From positions 2,356,001 to 2,420,000 of the forward strand of contig OZ243931.1 in the NCBI GenBank assembly GCA_965214055.1: DNA of 64,000 nucleotides, in the 5' to 3' direction. Source of the DNA: WTGA01 sp965214055 (lineage in GTDB: Bacteria; Pseudomonadota; Gammaproteobacteria; Arenicellales; Poriferihabitantaceae). Shown one piece after another: positions 62,111-64,000 of the stretch (position 1 is its first letter; each line of letters begins with the position of its first letter). The notes beneath the pieces are model-generated. The model ran no database searches, was not told where the DNA came from, and saw only the letters and a list, made by a program, of their open reading frames with translations. Made by a program: the position numbers and the translations under genes.

Positions 62111-62299
62111 TGATCCCTCCCGTTTCAATCGATTCTCCCGACCCGGACGATGGGAGGGTTCCCGTCCCCCCGGAATGTCCCGGTGTCAACCGGGGATGGG
62201 CCGGACTAACCGGGAATGATGGGTGTTTTACCCGAAAAAAATACATTGCCATGCTAAAGCGTTTGCCCAGGAAGGCCGGTCAAGGAAGGAAAATCCGTA

Positions 62300-62752
62300 T
62301 CAATCCAGTACCCCCGGCCAGTTGATGTTCCCCTGGGTGATGAAATTGTCCCGATCAGCTGTCCAGGTGGCCTGGACAGCCGCGTTGTAGTTCAGATAGA
62401 GCCTGTCGTTGTGCACGGTCCATTGCAGCGGGTCTCCCGAAGCCGTGTAATTGTTGGCAACGGCGTAGGCACAGTAGCCACCATATTGAGGAGCGTATTT
62501 CGGTGGATTGTCGACAAATCTGTCCAGGTTTTCCCGGCTGGAAAATTTCCATTGTGCTCCCTTGTATTCGGTGGTGAAGGCCTCGTCACCCTCAATGGGC
62601 CCCGAGCCGGTGAAATAGGCGACCACGTCATATCCTCCTGCCCCGGTATTGTTGAAAAGGGAGGTGTAAATTTCATCTTCGCCTGAAATGGCGGTGGTTG
62701 AGTACAGTGAAAACGTGAAAATGACGATCAGTAGTGTATGGGGTCTCGGCAT
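62300..62752 (-). CDS. Secreted YHS-domain protein
   Basis: The ATG at 62752 gives 150 residues with a signal peptide (LLIVIFTFSLYSTTAISG). The mature part is a single YHS-type domain (GYDVVAYFTGSGPIEGDEAF, WKFSSRENLDRFVDNPPKYAPQYGGYCAYAV). YHS domains occur in metal-handling proteins, and this stand-alone secreted group has no assigned function. It is transcribed away from the AraC-type regulator. Confidence 0.85.
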   Translation of the reverse strand: MPRPHTLLIVIFTFSLYSTTAISGEDEIYTSLFNNTGAGGYDVVAYFTGSGPIEGDEAFTTEYKGAQWKFSSRENLDRFVDNPPKYAPQYGGYCAYAVANNYTASGDPLQWTVHNDRLYLNYNAAVQATWTADRDNFITQGNINWPGVLD

Positions 62753-62962
62753 CAATGGTTCCTCCCTATTCAATGCAAACGTAACAGTAGCTGGCTTCCT
62801 GATTATAGTGACTGAACCGGAGATTGGAAGTTCACCGTGTGAACAAAACAGGGTCATGGCCGATGGGGGGTTGCGTTTCAGACGGAATCCAGGGGGAATA
62901 ACTTCTTGTTATTGTCGGTAACGGAAATGATAATACACCTGTTTTGCAATCGAGATACAGGA

Positions 62963-63937
62963 ATGAACCGGGAACGCTACGGCGAAATTACCGAAGGAGC
63001 TGAACGGGGGGTTGGGTTTTACCTGACGGACAACTTCAGTATGCTGCCCTTTATCTCCGCCGTAGAACCGTTGCGTATTGCCAACCGAGTGTCGGACCAG
63101 CCACTGTACCAGTGGTCCATCATCACCCGGGATGGAAAAAGGGCCGTGGCAACAAACGGGATGATGCTGGATGCCCACTATTCCATTGAGGATGCACCGG
63201 AATTTTCCATGCTCTTTGTCAGCGGCCCCCACGAACCCGATACCTTTGATCATACCCCGACGCTGGAGTGGCTATCGTCAAGAGGGAAGGGGCCCACGTT
63301 GATTGGAGGACTTGAAACCGGATGTCACCTCCTGGCTGGAGCGGGCCTGTTAAGGAGAATGCAATGTACCACCCATTGGGAAAACCTGGCCGAGTTCAGA
63401 AGGGCTTTTCCCAATCACCATGCCTCTTCGGATGTCTACGAAATTGGCCGAAACAGGGTGACCTGCGCAGGCGGGACCGCTTCATCCGATATGATGTTGT
63501 ACCTGATTGAACAACATCATGACCATGAACTGGCGGCTTCGGTGGCCGATGTCATGATCCATCCTCACATACGGCATTCCGGTGAACCCCAGAGAATGTG
63601 CCTCAAGGCCAGAACGGGGGTGAACCATCCCATGTTGCTGGAATGTATCGAGTTGATGGAATGCAATATTGAACAACCGCTTTTTCCAGACGAACTGGCG
63701 AGATTGGTGGGCATTTCCAAACGTCAGCTCGAAAGGTTATTCCGACGCCATCTGGATACCACGCCTGCGCGCTATTACCTGCTCCTTCGAATAAAAGCGG
63801 CACGGCAAATGCTCGAAAACAGCACCATGAAGATTATCGATGTTGCCATCGCCTGCGGTTTCAAATCTGCGGGCCACTTCAGCAGCCGGTATTATTCATG
63901 CTTTGGCATCACCCCCCGTGAGTCGCGCAAATTCTAG
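62963..63937 (+). CDS. GlxA/GbdR-like AraC-family regulator
   Basis: The ATG at 62963 gives 324 residues. The N-terminal DJ-1/PfpI-like domain (about 12-185; VGFYLTDNFSMLPFISAVEPLRIANR, GGLETGCHLLAGAGLL, VTCAGGTASSDMMLYLIEQ) is joined to a C-terminal pair of AraC helix-turn-helices (about 222-320; LARLVGISKRQLERLFRRHL, IIDVAIACGFKSAGHFSSRYYSCFG). This layout is shared by GbdR, CdhR and ArgR-like regulators that respond to glycine betaine, carnitine or arginine. With a betaine-type importer 6 kb away, a quaternary-amine signal is plausible but unproven. Confidence 0.88.
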   Translation: MNRERYGEITEGAERGVGFYLTDNFSMLPFISAVEPLRIANRVSDQPLYQWSIITRDGKRAVATNGMMLDAHYSIEDAPEFSMLFVSGPHEPDTFDHTPTLEWLSSRGKGPTLIGGLETGCHLLAGAGLLRRMQCTTHWENLAEFRRAFPNHHASSDVYEIGRNRVTCAGGTASSDMMLYLIEQHHDHELAASVADVMIHPHIRHSGEPQRMCLKARTGVNHPMLLECIELMECNIEQPLFPDELARLVGISKRQLERLFRRHLDTTPARYYLLLRIKAARQMLENSTMKIIDVAIACGFKSAGHFSSRYYSCFGITPRESRKF

Positions 63938-64000
63938 TGGCAGGGAAGGCCTGGATGCGTCCCGCTGGATCAGGTTGCCGGTTTCTGGAGATTTGAAGGC

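Noticed and set aside
1..64000. tRNA, rRNA, CRISPR arrays or intact transposase genes
   Set aside because: I looked for repeat-spacer arrays, tRNA-like cloverleaf motifs and DDE transposase frames and recognised none; a dedicated scan could still find a weak one.

Overview
The window looks like chromosomal DNA of a heterotrophic, aerobic proteobacterium, most likely a gammaproteobacterium. It is moderately G+C-rich by eye and has long, tightly packed operons and clear Shine-Dalgarno sites. The pointers to this group are a LiuR-type MerR regulator, a fused IcmF mutase, a GlxA/GbdR-type AraC regulator, TRAP and DASS carriers, a periplasmic SCO/cytochrome c cassette and a CobN-type cobalamin locus. 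I did not see tRNA, rRNA, CRISPR or an intact insertion sequence. The species cannot be named from the sequence alone.

1-21,600 is a branched-chain acyl-CoA region. A truncated isovaleryl-CoA dehydrogenase (minus) faces a long plus-strand operon: PaaI thioesterase, acyl-CoA ligase, a complete livGHMKF-type ABC importer, a PaaK-like ligase, an alpha-methylacyl-CoA racemase-like protein and an enoyl-CoA hydratase. Then come a minus-strand trio (nitronate monooxygenase, DmdC-like acyl-CoA dehydrogenase, LiuR) and a plus-strand set (IcmF, 3-hydroxyacyl-CoA dehydrogenase, acyl-CoA synthetase, nitroreductase). ACGT-rich palindromes sit in the spacer of divergent candidate promoters at about 571-606 and again between liuR and icmF. 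They share a 14-base core, so LiuR plausibly coordinates both ends of the region.

21,600-31,900 holds a small accessory patch (a possible group II intron remnant and a HEPN-like protein), a YbdK/GCS2 carboxylate-amine ligase, and an IclR-regulated TRAP transporter beside phosphonoacetate hydrolase (phnA) and phosphonoacetaldehyde dehydrogenase (phnY). The TRAP system may import a phosphonate or a related acid.

32,000-52,200 is cobalamin synthesis in two blocks. The first is cobQ-cobD. The second is a long minus-strand run, cbiD, cobK, cobalamin riboswitch, cobH, cobL, cobI, cbiG, cobJ, cobM, cobW, cobN, with a NiCoT-like metal carrier and cobB at its upstream end. The blocks are separated by about 3.2 kb with an ankyrin protein, a lipoprotein and gene relics, including a DEAH helicase fragment. 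The gene set is hybrid: CbiD and CbiG occur with the late cobalt chelatase subunit CobN, and CobG and CobF are not in the window. IcmF in the first region is a consumer of the cofactor.

52,200-64,000 carries a relic, a glycine betaine/choline-type ABC importer with two permease domains fused in one chain, a DASS anion carrier, a minus-strand periplasmic cassette (two Cys-rich proteins, SCO, cytochrome c), a GNAT acetyltransferase, a YHS-domain protein and a GlxA/GbdR-like regulator.
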